64,000 nt of DNA from DASTSN01 sp035760665 (GTDB lineage Bacteria > Bacteroidota > Bacteroidia > Chitinophagales > Chitinophagaceae): assembly GCA_035760665.1 (NCBI GenBank), contig DASTSN010000093.1, positions 1 through 64,000 of the forward strand, written 5' to 3'. Below the pieces are notes generated by a model. The model was given only the letters and a program-made list of their open reading frames with translations, was not told where the DNA came from and did no database searches. This document shows positions 25,662-34,864 of the stretch, in pieces; the stretch's first letter is position 1; every line of letters starts with the position of its first letter. A program made the translations under genes and the position numbers.

Positions 25662-27020
25662 TTAACCTGCAGCTACCGGTTTCAGGGTATCGGCATAGTG
25701 CATCAAGCCATAATTTCGTTTTTGCGCCTCATCGGGGTTGGTGATATGCCACTCAAATTCATCCCTGAAATGCCGGATGGCGGCGGCAACCGGCCAAGCG
25801 GCGGCATCACCCAGCGGGCAAATGGTATTGCCTTCAATCTTTCGCTGAATATCCCAGAGTAAGTCAATATCACTCATTTTGCCCCTGCCCGTTTCAATAT
25901 TCCAGAGAATTTTTTCCATCCAGCCTGTGCCTTCCCGGCAGGGAGAACACTGCCCGCAACTTTCGTGACGGTAAAATCTTGCCAGTGTATAAGTGTGCCG
26001 TACAACGCACTGGTCTTCGTCAAATACTATGAAGCCGCCCGATCCCATCATGGAACCCGTGGCAAAGCCCCCATCGTTAAGGCTTTCATAGTTCATCATC
26101 CGGGTTTCACCTTTGGCTGTTTTTAACAGCAGGTTGGCGGGCAGAATAGGGACCGATGAACCGCCGGGGATGCAGGCTTTTAACCTGCGGCCATTGGCAA
26201 TACCACCACAATATTCATCACTGAAAATAAATTCCTCCACAGAAATCGTCATGTCGATTTCATACACTCCCGGCTTATTAATATTCCCGCAGGCAGAAAT
26301 AAGTTTTGTACCGGTGGATTTTCCGACACCAATTTTTGCATACTCATCGCCGCCTTCATTCACAATAGGCACTACTGCCGCAATGGTTTCCACGTTATTC
26401 ACCACGGTTGGGCAATCCCACAAACCTTTTACAGCGGGGAAAGGCGGTTTGATGCGCGGGTTGCCTCTTTTGCCTTCAAGTGATTCCAGCAAAGCGGTTT
26501 CCTCCCCGCAGATGTAGGCGCCGGCACCCCGCTGCACATATATTTCACAGTCGAAGCCGCTGCCTAAAATATTTTTCCCCAGCCATCCATTATTTTTTGC
26601 TTCTGCAATTGCCTGCTCCAGTATCTCCACAATCCACGCATATTCACCACGGATATAAATGTATGAACTGTTGCTGCCCAAAGCGTAAGAGCTTACAATA
26701 ATGCCCTCGATCAACAAGTGCGGGATAAATTCCATCAGGTAGCGGTCTTTGAAAGTTCCCGGCTCGCTTTCATCCGCATTAACCACCAGGTAACGGGGTA
26801 CAGCTTCCGGCTTGGCCAGGAAACTCCATTTCAAACCGGTGGGGAAACCGGCACCGCCGCGACCACGCAAACCACTTTTCTTTACTTCATCCGTCACCTG
26901 GTCCGGCGACATGCTTTTTAATGCTTTTTCCACGCTGCGATAGCCACCTTCACGACGGTACACATCGTAGTAGCGGATACCTTCCACCTGTGCTTTTTCC
27001 AATAATAGTTTTCTTCCCAT
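25662..27020 (-). CDS. nuoF: NADH-quinone oxidoreductase subunit F
   Basis: A 452-residue NADH- and FMN-binding subunit. The NADH/FMN region SGLRGRGGAGFPTGLKWSF is near residue 50, and the N3 cluster cysteines are in SCGQCSPCREGTGW and GNTICPLGDAAAWPV. It is flanked by nuoE (50-bp gap) and nuoG (43-bp gap). A tiny hairpin TCCC-N4-GGGA lies 8 bp upstream of its start. Confidence 0.96.
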   Translation of the reverse strand: MGRKLLLEKAQVEGIRYYDVYRREGGYRSVEKALKSMSPDQVTDEVKKSGLRGRGGAGFPTGLKWSFLAKPEAVPRYLVVNADESEPGTFKDRYLMEFIPHLLIEGIIVSSYALGSNSSYIYIRGEYAWIVEILEQAIAEAKNNGWLGKNILGSGFDCEIYVQRGAGAYICGEETALLESLEGKRGNPRIKPPFPAVKGLWDCPTVVNNVETIAAVVPIVNEGGDEYAKIGVGKSTGTKLISACGNINKPGVYEIDMTISVEEFIFSDEYCGGIANGRRLKACIPGGSSVPILPANLLLKTAKGETRMMNYESLNDGGFATGSMMGSGGFIVFDEDQCVVRHTYTLARFYRHESCGQCSPCREGTGWMEKILWNIETGRGKMSDIDLLWDIQRKIEGNTICPLGDAAAWPVAAAIRHFRDEFEWHITNPDEAQKRNYGLMHYADTLKPVAAG

Positions 27021-27070
27021 ATGTCTATCCCTTTCGGGAGTATTTTAGATTGCTGCGTTCAAAACAATGA

Positions 27071-27577
27071 TCAGTTATTAGCCGCGGCATTTTTCCTGCA
27101 TTCGTCAATGATTGCATTCACTTTTTCCTTTGTCAGGTGTTCGCGATAATGCTTTCCCATCTGCATCATCGGGGCGTAGCCGCAGGCGCCGAGGCATTCC
27201 ACGGTTTTCAGGGTGAACATTCCATCGTCCGTGGTTTCGCCCGGTTTAATCCCCAGTTTTTGACCGATATAATTTATAATGTCATCACTGCCTTTGAGCA
27301 TGCAGGGACCGGTCTGGCAAACCTCAAACATATATCTCCCCACGGGCTTCAGGTTGTACATGCTGTAAAATGTAGCTACTTCATACACTTCAATCGGTTC
27401 GATTTTCAACAGCGAAGCCACATAATCCATGACAGGTGTATCCAGCCAGCCACCAAATTCCTGCTGGGCAAGATGCAGTACCGGCAGTAAGGCACTTTTT
27501 TGTTTTCCCTGGGGATAACGTGCCACTATTTGTTCAACTTCTTTTAACTTCTGCTCTGAAAAACGTATGTCTTTCAT
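27071..27577 (-). CDS. nuoE: NADH-quinone oxidoreductase subunit E
   Basis: A 168-residue thioredoxin-like subunit holding the N1a 2Fe-2S cluster. The ligands are in CQTGPC and in CLGACGYAPMMQ. The N-terminal helical bundle (VARYPQGKQKSALLPVLHLA) is intact. It lies 145 bp downstream of nuoD, the longest gap inside the operon, where I see no gene and no clear promoter. Confidence 0.95.
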   Translation of the reverse strand: MKDIRFSEQKLKEVEQIVARYPQGKQKSALLPVLHLAQQEFGGWLDTPVMDYVASLLKIEPIEVYEVATFYSMYNLKPVGRYMFEVCQTGPCMLKGSDDIINYIGQKLGIKPGETTDDGMFTLKTVECLGACGYAPMMQMGKHYREHLTKEKVNAIIDECRKNAAANN

Positions 27578-27722
27578 CTGTTTATTTTTAATTTGCCGCC
27601 CCGGGCAGCTGCTATGTTACCATTTGTCAGGCTACAGTCGGCCTGGAATACTCAACGATCTTTCCTTCAGGTGTGCCAGAACTTATAGTCATTTCATTGT
27701 ATGTATGTTCAATGCTTCCCAC

Positions 27723-28976
27723 TCAGGCATCCATTTCTCCGGCTATCAGGTTCAGCGATGACATAACGATGATAGCATCGCTGAGCATGGCGCCTTTAAT
27801 CAACTCCTCAAACGCCTGGTAATAAATAAAACAGGGCCGGCGGAAATGCAACCTGTACGGCGCCCGACCACCATCACTGATTAAATAAAAACCCAGTTCA
27901 CCATTGGCGCCTTCTATGGAATGGTATACTTCACCGGCCGGCATGTCAATTTCACCCATGATGATTTTGAAATGCCAGATCAACGCCTCCATCTTGGTGT
28001 AAACATCCTTTTTGGGCGGCAGATAATATTCCGGCACATCGGCATGGTAAACATCGGCTTCGGCTCCTTTAAAATCCTGTACTTTCCGGTATGCCTGCTC
28101 AATGATACTCAGGGACTGCCACATTTCCACGTTGCGCACCAGGAAACGATCATAGCAGTCGCCGGTAGTACCAACTGGGATTTCAAACTGAAAGTCTTCA
28201 TAACTGCTGTAGGGGTTTTGCACCCGCACATCATAATCCACACCGGCAGCCCGCAGGTTGGGCCCGGTAAATCCATAATTTAATGCCCGCTCTGCAGATA
28301 TGGGACCGGCACCAATGGTACGCTCCATGAAAATGCGGTTGCGGGTAAAAAGATTTTCAAACTCTTTTAAAACTTCGGGGTATTCTTTTAAAAACCTTTC
28401 AATTTTCTGAAAGGCAATATCATTAAAATTACGTTCGAAGCCACCGATACGTCCAATATTGGTGGTCAGCCGCGAGCCGCAAACCTCTTCATAGATTTCA
28501 TAGATGAGTTCGCGGTATTGCATGACATATAAAAAACCGGTATAAGCGCCGCTGTCAACTCCCACAATGGAATTGCAAATCAGGTGATCTGCAATTCTAG
28601 CCAGCTCCATAATGATGATACGCAGGTAATCCACCCGCTTGGGCGTTTTCACACCAAGAAGTTTTTCGCAGGTCATGTGCCAGCCCATATTGTTAAGCGG
28701 AGCTGAGCAATAATTCAGGCGATCTGTAAGCGGGGTAATCTGGTAAAGCGGTCTGCGTTCGGCAATTTTCTCGAAAGCACGATGGATATAGCCAACCGTT
28801 TGTTCTGCCGATACAATACGTTCGCCATCCAGCTCTAAAATATTTTGAAAAACACCATGTGTGGCCGGGTGTGTGGGGCCCAGGTTCAGCGTGGTGGTGC
28901 TTTTTTCAATACTTCCTTCCGGTAATTTGATATGATGTTCTGACATGCTGTGATATGACATTTGTAAATGCTGCAA
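27723..28976 (-). CDS. nuoD: NADH-quinone oxidoreductase subunit D
   Basis: A 417-residue 49-kDa-type subunit that forms the quinone pocket with NuoB. The hydrogenase-like signature LGPTHPATHGVFQNILELDG and the HRAFEKIAERRPLYQ segment are present. The first ten residues (MQHLQMSYHS) may not be translated; the ATG at 28946 (MSEHHIKLPEG) is an equally good start. Confidence 0.96.
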   Translation of the reverse strand: MQHLQMSYHSMSEHHIKLPEGSIEKSTTTLNLGPTHPATHGVFQNILELDGERIVSAEQTVGYIHRAFEKIAERRPLYQITPLTDRLNYCSAPLNNMGWHMTCEKLLGVKTPKRVDYLRIIIMELARIADHLICNSIVGVDSGAYTGFLYVMQYRELIYEIYEEVCGSRLTTNIGRIGGFERNFNDIAFQKIERFLKEYPEVLKEFENLFTRNRIFMERTIGAGPISAERALNYGFTGPNLRAAGVDYDVRVQNPYSSYEDFQFEIPVGTTGDCYDRFLVRNVEMWQSLSIIEQAYRKVQDFKGAEADVYHADVPEYYLPPKKDVYTKMEALIWHFKIIMGEIDMPAGEVYHSIEGANGELGFYLISDGGRAPYRLHFRRPCFIYYQAFEELIKGAMLSDAIIVMSSLNLIAGEMDA

Positions 28977-29016
28977 CTAAAAGTGCATAAGCATTTTCAG
29001 TTGTTCAATCTTTTCA

Positions 29017-29532
29017 TTAAAAAATCGATCCTCCTCTTCCAAACATTTCATCGTCTTTATCAATCCTTGACTGATCTTCCAGCGGAAATTCTTTCCGCAG
29101 GGGGAAATAGTCCATTTCTTCCACATTTAAAATCCGTTTCAGGTTGGGATGCCCCACGAAGTTGACGCCAAAGAAATCATAGGTTTCCCGTTCCATCCAG
29201 TTAGCCGAGGAAAATAAACCAGTAGCTGTATAGACGTCAGGCTGATTGATATCGGTAAAGACTTTGAACCGGATGCGCATATTGTCTTCCAGGTTATGCA
29301 GATGGTATACAACCGCTAATTCCCGACCTTGCTGATTGGGATAATGAACAGCGCAGAGGTCAGTCAGGAAACGAAATTTCAATTCGCTGTCGTCGAATAA
29401 AAAGTTTAAAACCTTCAGGTTTATCTCCTTGGGCGCTTCGAAACTGAGCAAGCCATAAGGTTCTTCAAAACCGGTAACCTGGTCAGGGAATTTTTCTAAA
29501 AGCCGTTGCCTGATGTTTTCATTTGTAAGCAT
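29017..29532 (-). CDS. nuoC: NADH-quinone oxidoreductase subunit C
   Basis: A 171-residue 30-kDa-type subunit. The signature SANWMERETYDFFGVNFVGH followed by NLKRILNVEEMDYFPLRKEFP is present. It is a separate gene, not fused to nuoD as in E. coli, and lies 40 bp before nuoD. Confidence 0.95.
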   Translation of the reverse strand: MLTNENIRQRLLEKFPDQVTGFEEPYGLLSFEAPKEINLKVLNFLFDDSELKFRFLTDLCAVHYPNQQGRELAVVYHLHNLEDNMRIRFKVFTDINQPDVYTATGLFSSANWMERETYDFFGVNFVGHPNLKRILNVEEMDYFPLRKEFPLEDQSRIDKDDEMFGRGGSIF

Positions 29533-29597
29533 ATAATCCAGCCGTAATGGTTTATTTATTACACCGTAGTACCAGGGTCTTATTAAAAAAAGTGCAT

Positions 29598-30182
29598 TTA
29601 CTGGATGCCGTAACTCTCCAATAAAGCTTTGTACTGCGGACTGTTTCTTCTTCGCAAACTTTCTTTACCCACCAGGTCCTGTATCCGCATCACACCGTCA
29701 ATAATTGCTTCGGGTCTTGGCGGGCAGCCGGGTACGTACACGTCTACCGGTACTACCTGGTCAATTCCCTGTAACACACTGTAGGTATCAAAAATACCAC
29801 CGCTGCTCGCGCAGGCGCCCACAGCAATGACCCATCGCGGTTCGGCCATTTGCAGATACACTTGTTTTACAACGGGACCCATTTTTTTTGCAATGGTACC
29901 CATCACCATCAGCAAATCGCACTGGCGGGGTGAAAAACCAACCCGCTCTGAACCAAATCTTGCCAGGTCGTAATGGGCTCCCATTGTTGCCATAAATTCT
30001 ATTCCGCAACAGGATGTGGCAAAAGGCAGCGGCCAAATGGAATTTTTCCGTGCAAGACCAATGACTTTGTCCAGCGAGGTGGCAAAAAAACCTTCTCCCT
30101 GGTGTCCTTCTGGCATTTCCGCCATACTGATATCCTTTTCCAGGGGTTTTATTTTTACATTATATGCTACGGGGCGAGCCAT
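29598..30182 (-). CDS. nuoB: NADH-quinone oxidoreductase subunit B
   Basis: A 194-residue PSST-type subunit that carries the terminal cluster N2. Its ligands are the adjacent cysteines in PFATSCCGIEFMA, the cysteine in GACASSGG and the one in VPGCPPRPEAI. It lies between nuoA (107-bp gap) and nuoC (65-bp gap). Confidence 0.96.
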   Translation of the reverse strand: MARPVAYNVKIKPLEKDISMAEMPEGHQGEGFFATSLDKVIGLARKNSIWPLPFATSCCGIEFMATMGAHYDLARFGSERVGFSPRQCDLLMVMGTIAKKMGPVVKQVYLQMAEPRWVIAVGACASSGGIFDTYSVLQGIDQVVPVDVYVPGCPPRPEAIIDGVMRIQDLVGKESLRRRNSPQYKALLESYGIQ

Positions 30183-30289
30183 AAAATACAGTTAAACGGT
30201 TACAAATAGAAAGCGGACGCTGTATACTTGTCTAACACCGGTTTCTTTGTAAAGTTTCCGGTATTGCCTATAAAATTCGTTGCGCGACA

Positions 30290-30685
30290 TTAATCTTCCC
30301 ACTTCAGCGCCCCTTTCTTTACGATATAAATAAAGCCGCAAAGAAAAAAGCCTACAAAGAGTAAAACGGCCCAAAATCCACTCCAGCCAAGTCCTTTAAA
30401 ATTTACTGCATAAGGATAGAAAAAAATCACTTCCACATCAAACAATACAAACAGGATGGCAACCAGGAAATACTTAATTGCCATGGGCTGACGGGCATCT
30501 CCGTGAGAAGCAATGCCGCTGGCAAAGGTTTGAAGTTTATCACTCGTTTTGCGTTTGGGACCGAGCAGGTGTGTAAGCGCCATTAAAAAAACCACGAGCC
30601 CAACGGCAAAAATCACCTGGATAAGCACCGGCAGGTACGAGCCGGCATCAGAAGTATTTAAAGTGGTCTGAAGTAATTGAATCAT
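30290..30685 (-). CDS. nuoA: NADH-quinone oxidoreductase subunit A
   Basis: A 131-residue, three-helix membrane subunit and the first gene of the nuo operon. The loop between helices 1 and 2 and the acidic helix (FLVAILFVLFDVEVIFFYPY) are conserved. A -7 element lies 21 nt upstream at 30707-30714. Confidence 0.94.
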   Translation of the reverse strand: MIQLLQTTLNTSDAGSYLPVLIQVIFAVGLVVFLMALTHLLGPKRKTSDKLQTFASGIASHGDARQPMAIKYFLVAILFVLFDVEVIFFYPYAVNFKGLGWSGFWAVLLFVGFFLCGFIYIVKKGALKWED

Positions 30686-30706
30686 AAGCTGATTTTACTC
30701 AGGCCG

Positions 30707-30714
30707 CAAAAATA
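30707..30714 (-). promoter_or_regulatory. -7 element of the nuo operon
   Basis: TATTTTTG on the minus strand matches TAnnTTTG, followed by C as at other promoters in this window. The leader would be about 16 nt. No TTG is seen at the right distance, so this is a moderate call. Confidence 0.45.
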
Positions 30715-30770
30715 AGACAGCTACAGGAAAATACCGCAGAAATTATCATAGTCAAAGATTTATTAATCTG

Positions 30771-30801
30771 TAAAGAAAAATCCCGGCCGTTTGGGCCGGG
30801 A
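30771..30801 (-). terminator. Intrinsic terminator after the TPR gene
   Basis: An 8-bp GC stem TCCCGGCC/GGCCGGGA (30781-30788 with 30794-30801, 5-nt loop) is followed on the minus strand by TTTTTCTTT. Confidence 0.85.
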
Positions 30802-30825
30802 CTGTTTTCTTTCAAATAATTTTTA

Positions 30826-32574
30826 TTATGCGCTTATGGCTTGCGGTTTGTTTTCTACCGCCCTGATTTTTGCCGAAGGGCGTTTTCCGCCGTTGCCTGC
30901 GGGTTTGCCGCCGGTATTGGGCTTGCCTGAATTGCGCTGCTGGATTTTCTGCAGTTGCTGGAGCAGTCCGTTCAGCGAAGGATTGGATGGATCAATTTCC
31001 AGGCCCTTTTGCACAAAATAGATGGCGGAGTCGAGGTCTTTTTTGGTATTGTTGTAAATACCAGCCAGGAAACTGCTGGCAACAGTGCCCTGGGATTTAA
31101 AACGATCTTTATTATTATCCCTGCCGGCTATTTCCAGTGTTTTCTTAAACCCGTCAATCATGTTTGTGAGGTAAGGTTCCACCGAAAACGTAGTATCCAT
31201 AGCAAGGTTGGTCCGTGCATCCCAATAATACCCGTAGAGGCTGTCGGGGAAAGCAGCATTGTACAACCTGAAGACACTATCAGCCCGCTGGTAATCGCCG
31301 CCCTGGTAAAGCGGGAAGGCAATGAAGAAATAATCGGCCGGATTCGGTGTCTTCCGGTTATTATAAACGATCATTTTCATTTCTGCCTCTTTGATTTTAT
31401 CGCCCTTTTTGGTAAAGTAATCAACGCCTTCCTGCAGGGTTTTTATCTTCCCTTCATAGGTGCTGTCGAGGTTAGCAGCTTTTACATAGCTTTCGAGCAC
31501 GATGTTATCATCTTTTGCCACGGCGCCATAAATCTGTCCTTTTAAAATGTAGTCATTGATGGCAAGATCTTCGTCGCTGGCATTGGCAAAATACTGGTCG
31601 ATATACCCTTTTGCAGAAGCGGTATCGCCTTTGTCAACATATGCATAAGCCATTAACTTATACGTTTTGGCGCTGGTTTGTTCGCCGGCTTTTGCAATAA
31701 TATTTTTCAGTGTATTGATAGTGCAATCATAATCCTTTTTTACGTAACATGTTTGCGCCACCAGGTAATCATTTTGTATGTCGGGGTCGGTGCTGGCAAT
31801 GTATTTTTTTGCGTACTCATCGGCCTTGTCAAATTTCTGCGAGTAGAGGTTGTAATAATAAAGTTCGTAGTAAGCCGGAGCAAATTTCGGATCCATGGTG
31901 ATGGCCTTGTTCAGGTCTTCCAGATAAATGTCCCAGTTTTTCTGGGTGTAATAAATCATGGCTTTGCGGTACTCGGCCCGGGCAAAATTGGGGTTTACGG
32001 CCAGGGCTTTATCATAATTAATCACGGCATTTCCACCATCATGTGCCCGGCGATAGGCATCGCCAAGGTTTAAAAAGATATCAGCATTTTTAGGGTCCCT
32101 GTCGGCCGCTGCAGTTAATTTTTGAATAGCATATGCCAGATCACCGTCTTTTGCTTTAAGGTCAATATTCGCACGGCCAATGGCATTCAGCACATCTGGA
32201 TTATCCCCTTTACGTGTGTGGCTTGCTGTAATAGCAGCCTCGAACATTTGACGGGCTTCATCTTTTTTCCCTTCCAGCAAAAACACATGGCCTTTTCCCA
32301 CCAGTACCAGCGGGGCATTGCCATTTGTTTGCAGGGTTTTATCATACAAATCAGCTGCTGCCTTGCTATCTTTCATGGCAATATACGTTTGTCCAAGCCA
32401 GTAAACAGCTTCCAGGTTATTCGGATTGCTGGATACCATTTTTTCAAAAACCGCTTTTGCGCTTTGATCCCTGTCTGCATACAGGTGGTTAATACCCTCC
32501 TGTATAGACTGAGCGTTGATTTGTATTGTACTCACCAGGCTGACAATAATAGCAGCAACCGAGATTTTCTTCAT
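30826..32574 (-). CDS. Exported tetratricopeptide-repeat protein
   Basis: About 582 residues: a Sec signal peptide (MKKISVAAIIVSLVSTIQINAQ), then many TPR repeats (for example AVYWLGQTYIAMKDSKAAAD, IFLNLGDAYRRAHDGGNAVI, ARAEYRKAMIYYTQKNWDIY) and a low-complexity Gly/Lys/Pro tail from about residue 550. TPR arrays are protein-binding scaffolds, here periplasmic. It follows the PstS-like gene by 43 bp, and the cluster tonB2-orf-pstS-TPR is probably one operon. The start MKKISV was chosen for the best signal peptide; ATGs at 32580 and 32589 are possible. Confidence 0.85.
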   Translation of the reverse strand: MKKISVAAIIVSLVSTIQINAQSIQEGINHLYADRDQSAKAVFEKMVSSNPNNLEAVYWLGQTYIAMKDSKAAADLYDKTLQTNGNAPLVLVGKGHVFLLEGKKDEARQMFEAAITASHTRKGDNPDVLNAIGRANIDLKAKDGDLAYAIQKLTAAADRDPKNADIFLNLGDAYRRAHDGGNAVINYDKALAVNPNFARAEYRKAMIYYTQKNWDIYLEDLNKAITMDPKFAPAYYELYYYNLYSQKFDKADEYAKKYIASTDPDIQNDYLVAQTCYVKKDYDCTINTLKNIIAKAGEQTSAKTYKLMAYAYVDKGDTASAKGYIDQYFANASDEDLAINDYILKGQIYGAVAKDDNIVLESYVKAANLDSTYEGKIKTLQEGVDYFTKKGDKIKEAEMKMIVYNNRKTPNPADYFFIAFPLYQGGDYQRADSVFRLYNAAFPDSLYGYYWDARTNLAMDTTFSVEPYLTNMIDGFKKTLEIAGRDNNKDRFKSQGTVASSFLAGIYNNTKKDLDSAIYFVQKGLEIDPSNPSLNGLLQQLQKIQQRNSGKPNTGGKPAGNGGKRPSAKIRAVENKPQAISA

Positions 32575-32617
32575 ATTCATTATTCGCATTTATGATTTGT
32601 AAATATAATCAGTTCTT

Positions 32618-33532
32618 TTATTCCTCCCTGAGCTTTGCGGGCCTTACACGTAAATCTTTTTGCATGGGTGCCAGGTAAGCTCTTTTAAAAATTAATTGTC
32701 CCTGTTCCCCGCTCATAAAACTCGCAAAACCGTGCCCAAGTCCATTATTCCGTTCTTTTAAAATATATACCAAATCCCGCACCATCGGGTACCGGAGCGT
32801 ATAAATTGTTCCCGGCACCGGAGGAATATAAGCGCCTGGCACATCAGTGCTTTCCAGGTTAGCCACTTTCACTTTTTTCAAAAAACTTAACTGTGTTGAA
32901 TCCTCGGGGTTGCCAATCCAGTTCACACCGATAAATCCAACAGCATCGGGGTGAGTGGATACGTACTCAATGACTTCGTTGCTGGTTTTGGCAGCGGCTG
33001 CTTTGGGCGTCAACGTATCTCCTTTTAATACTGAATCGACGATAAAACGTACTGTACTGGTTGCCCGCAGCCCGTCAAAAATGGGGATTAAATTTTTCTT
33101 AAATCTGCCTGTAAGAATTTGTTTGATTTCGGCCATGGTAAAAAGTGAATCTGTTGCGTCTTTGTTCAGAATTACCGCCACGGCATCACGGGCAATTATC
33201 ATTTGCTCAGGGGATAATTTTAAAGAATCTACAATAAAATTTTCTTCCTGTGCTGTGCATTTGCGGGTGGCTATGATCATCCGCACACTGTCTACACCAA
33301 AATCCCGAAAACATTCTGCTTCGGGCTTATAATCCACAATAATATGCGCATCGGGATGCAGGGATTCAAAAACCTTTATCTGCGAATCAATGACAGGCTT
33401 GAACGACTCGTCAGAGCTGATATGAATAGTACCACTTGTCCGGGTATCGGATGGTTCCGTACCGGGAGATGCGCAACCGGAAACCAGCACAAAAAGTACT
33501 GCTACCGGCATTAAATGTTTTATTTGCTTCAT
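32618..33532 (-). CDS. PstS-like substrate-binding lipoprotein
   Basis: About 304 residues: a lipoprotein signal (MKQIKHLMPVAVLFVLVSGC) and a periplasmic-binding fold resembling phosphate-binding PstS (GTIHISSDESFKPVIDSQIK near the start; VEYVSTHPDAVGFIGVNWIG-like segment near residue 200; C-terminal GLGHGFASFMSGEQGQLIFK). No pstABC genes are adjacent. In Bacteroidota such proteins often lie with TonB and TPR genes, so a role in a TonB-linked process is more likely than classical Pst import. The start at 33532 gives a proper signal peptide. Confidence 0.8.
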   Translation of the reverse strand: MKQIKHLMPVAVLFVLVSGCASPGTEPSDTRTSGTIHISSDESFKPVIDSQIKVFESLHPDAHIIVDYKPEAECFRDFGVDSVRMIIATRKCTAQEENFIVDSLKLSPEQMIIARDAVAVILNKDATDSLFTMAEIKQILTGRFKKNLIPIFDGLRATSTVRFIVDSVLKGDTLTPKAAAAKTSNEVIEYVSTHPDAVGFIGVNWIGNPEDSTQLSFLKKVKVANLESTDVPGAYIPPVPGTIYTLRYPMVRDLVYILKERNNGLGHGFASFMSGEQGQLIFKRAYLAPMQKDLRVRPAKLREE

Positions 33533-33555
33533 GATTATTACTGCGGCATTGTTGA

Positions 33556-33795
33556 TCATCTGAAGTAATTTTTCTTATACCCTCTGTAGATTCTCCAGCC
33601 TCCGTATAAAAGACAGAGGCCCCCGAAAAATTTATCGATCCAGGAAGAGGAATTATTTCCGATTGGAATATTGAATTTGTCATGAAACAAAAAAAACAGG
33701 CCTGCCAACACAATCAGGATTCCCATCCCGTAATCCATCACGGAACGCATCTGAGAAATCTGTTTCCGTTTTTTATTTTCATATTCTTCAAGCAT
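33556..33795 (-). CDS. Small two-helix membrane protein
   Basis: A 79-residue protein starting MLEEYENKKRKQISQM, with two hydrophobic segments (about 21-37, GMGILIVLAGLFFLF, and 50-65, FFGGLCLLYGGWRIY) and a basic C-terminus (RGYKKNYFR). It lies between tonB2 (112-bp gap) and the PstS-like gene (23-bp gap). A longer in-frame reading to 33927 overlaps the tonB2 end and is unlikely. I do not recognise a family; the position recurs in TonB-PstS clusters only by inference. Confidence 0.6.
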   Translation of the reverse strand: MLEEYENKKRKQISQMRSVMDYGMGILIVLAGLFFLFHDKFNIPIGNNSSSWIDKFFGGLCLLYGGWRIYRGYKKNYFR

Positions 33796-33907
33796 AATAG
33801 AGACGCCTGTTTTAAGGGGTAGCAATTTAGCCCAATTTTTTATATCAAATTGCCTGTATTGATTCATTTTATAAATAATTCTGCCGCAGCGGGGCGGGAC
33901 AGATAGG

Positions 33908-34714
33908 TTATTGATCCAGCCCAACAAAAGTAACCGGTTGTGTAAATGACACTGCTACTTTCATTCCGTTTTGCTCGGCGGGATTCCAGCGGGGCATTTT
34001 TCTGAATGCCCGCAATACTTCGCGGTCGTACACATCACCAGCGCTCTGCAGAATTTCTGTTTTGGAAATTGTTCCGTCAATGCCCACCACAAACCTTACC
34101 AGGACTACTTTCCTTTCCCCGGGCAGCAATTCTTCCGGAGGTTGTAAAGTCCGGGCAAAAAATCTTCCCAGGGCTTCTAAGCCGCCGGGGAAAGAAGGAG
34201 CGGTTTCAACCGGGTGAATCGTTTGCTGCTCTTTTTCTTTACTTGCATTATCCCCGCTGCCGGGCACAGTATTGGTGACGGACTTGCTAAGATCTGCAGG
34301 CAACTGCCCGTTAATATCTTTGTCGGAAATTGCTGCAAATTTTATTTCATCTTGCGTGGCAACCGGCTTAACCACGTCCCGGTCTTTCACAATTCTGAAG
34401 GTTCTGAAATCCTTTTGTGCCACGACTGCCGGGTTGGGCTTGGGCTGCGGTGAAGGAGGTTTGAGCGAATGAATGTCGACGACAACCGTTGTTACAGTGT
34501 TTTTATCAACTGCCGGTGCTGTTAAACGATGCTCACTGCTTTTATTAAATACCATGAAAAAAAATACAATAGCGACAATGCTGAGTGAACCGGCAAGTGC
34601 CAGCAACAGGCGCTGCTGATAATGACGGCGCAATGTGTAAGCACCATAAGCTTTGTTGCGGTGCTCAAATAAAATATCGAGCACATCGGCCTGTAAAATT
34701 TCGTTGTTTGTCAT
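33908..34714 (-). CDS. Energy transducer TonB (second copy)
   Basis: A 268-residue TonB-family protein: N-terminal NKAYGAYTLRRHYQQ, one membrane helix at about 36-56, a proline-rich stretch (LKPPSPQPKPNP) and a C-terminal TonB domain (APSFPGGLEALGRFFARTL to the end). It resembles the TonB at 12199-13026 in layout but has its own gene cluster without ExbB or ExbD genes, so it must share the ExbBD complex encoded elsewhere. It is divergent from the phosphatase gene at 34865. Confidence 0.92.
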   Translation of the reverse strand: MTNNEILQADVLDILFEHRNKAYGAYTLRRHYQQRLLLALAGSLSIVAIVFFFMVFNKSSEHRLTAPAVDKNTVTTVVVDIHSLKPPSPQPKPNPAVVAQKDFRTFRIVKDRDVVKPVATQDEIKFAAISDKDINGQLPADLSKSVTNTVPGSGDNASKEKEQQTIHPVETAPSFPGGLEALGRFFARTLQPPEELLPGERKVVLVRFVVGIDGTISKTEILQSAGDVYDREVLRAFRKMPRWNPAEQNGMKVAVSFTQPVTFVGLDQ

Positions 34715-34830
34715 GGCTATACTTTACCCATTAGATGCTGCAGCAAAATAAATCCATAAGCCGGCTGGAAATCGGGAGGTGACATCGCCTGTGCAATAAA
34801 AATTGCCATGAGCATTTATCAAGTACAGTC

Positions 34831-34860
34831 TTGAAGCTTCTTGCATTTGCGCTACTTTTG
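34831..34860 (+). promoter_or_regulatory. Promoter of the protein tyrosine phosphatase gene, apparently leaderless
   Basis: TTG (34831-34833), a 19-bp spacer and TACTTTTG (34853-34860) form a textbook Bacteroidota promoter. The -7 element ends 4 nt before the ATG at 34865, so transcription should start at or next to the start codon. Confidence 0.8.
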
Positions 34861-34864
34861 CGGC

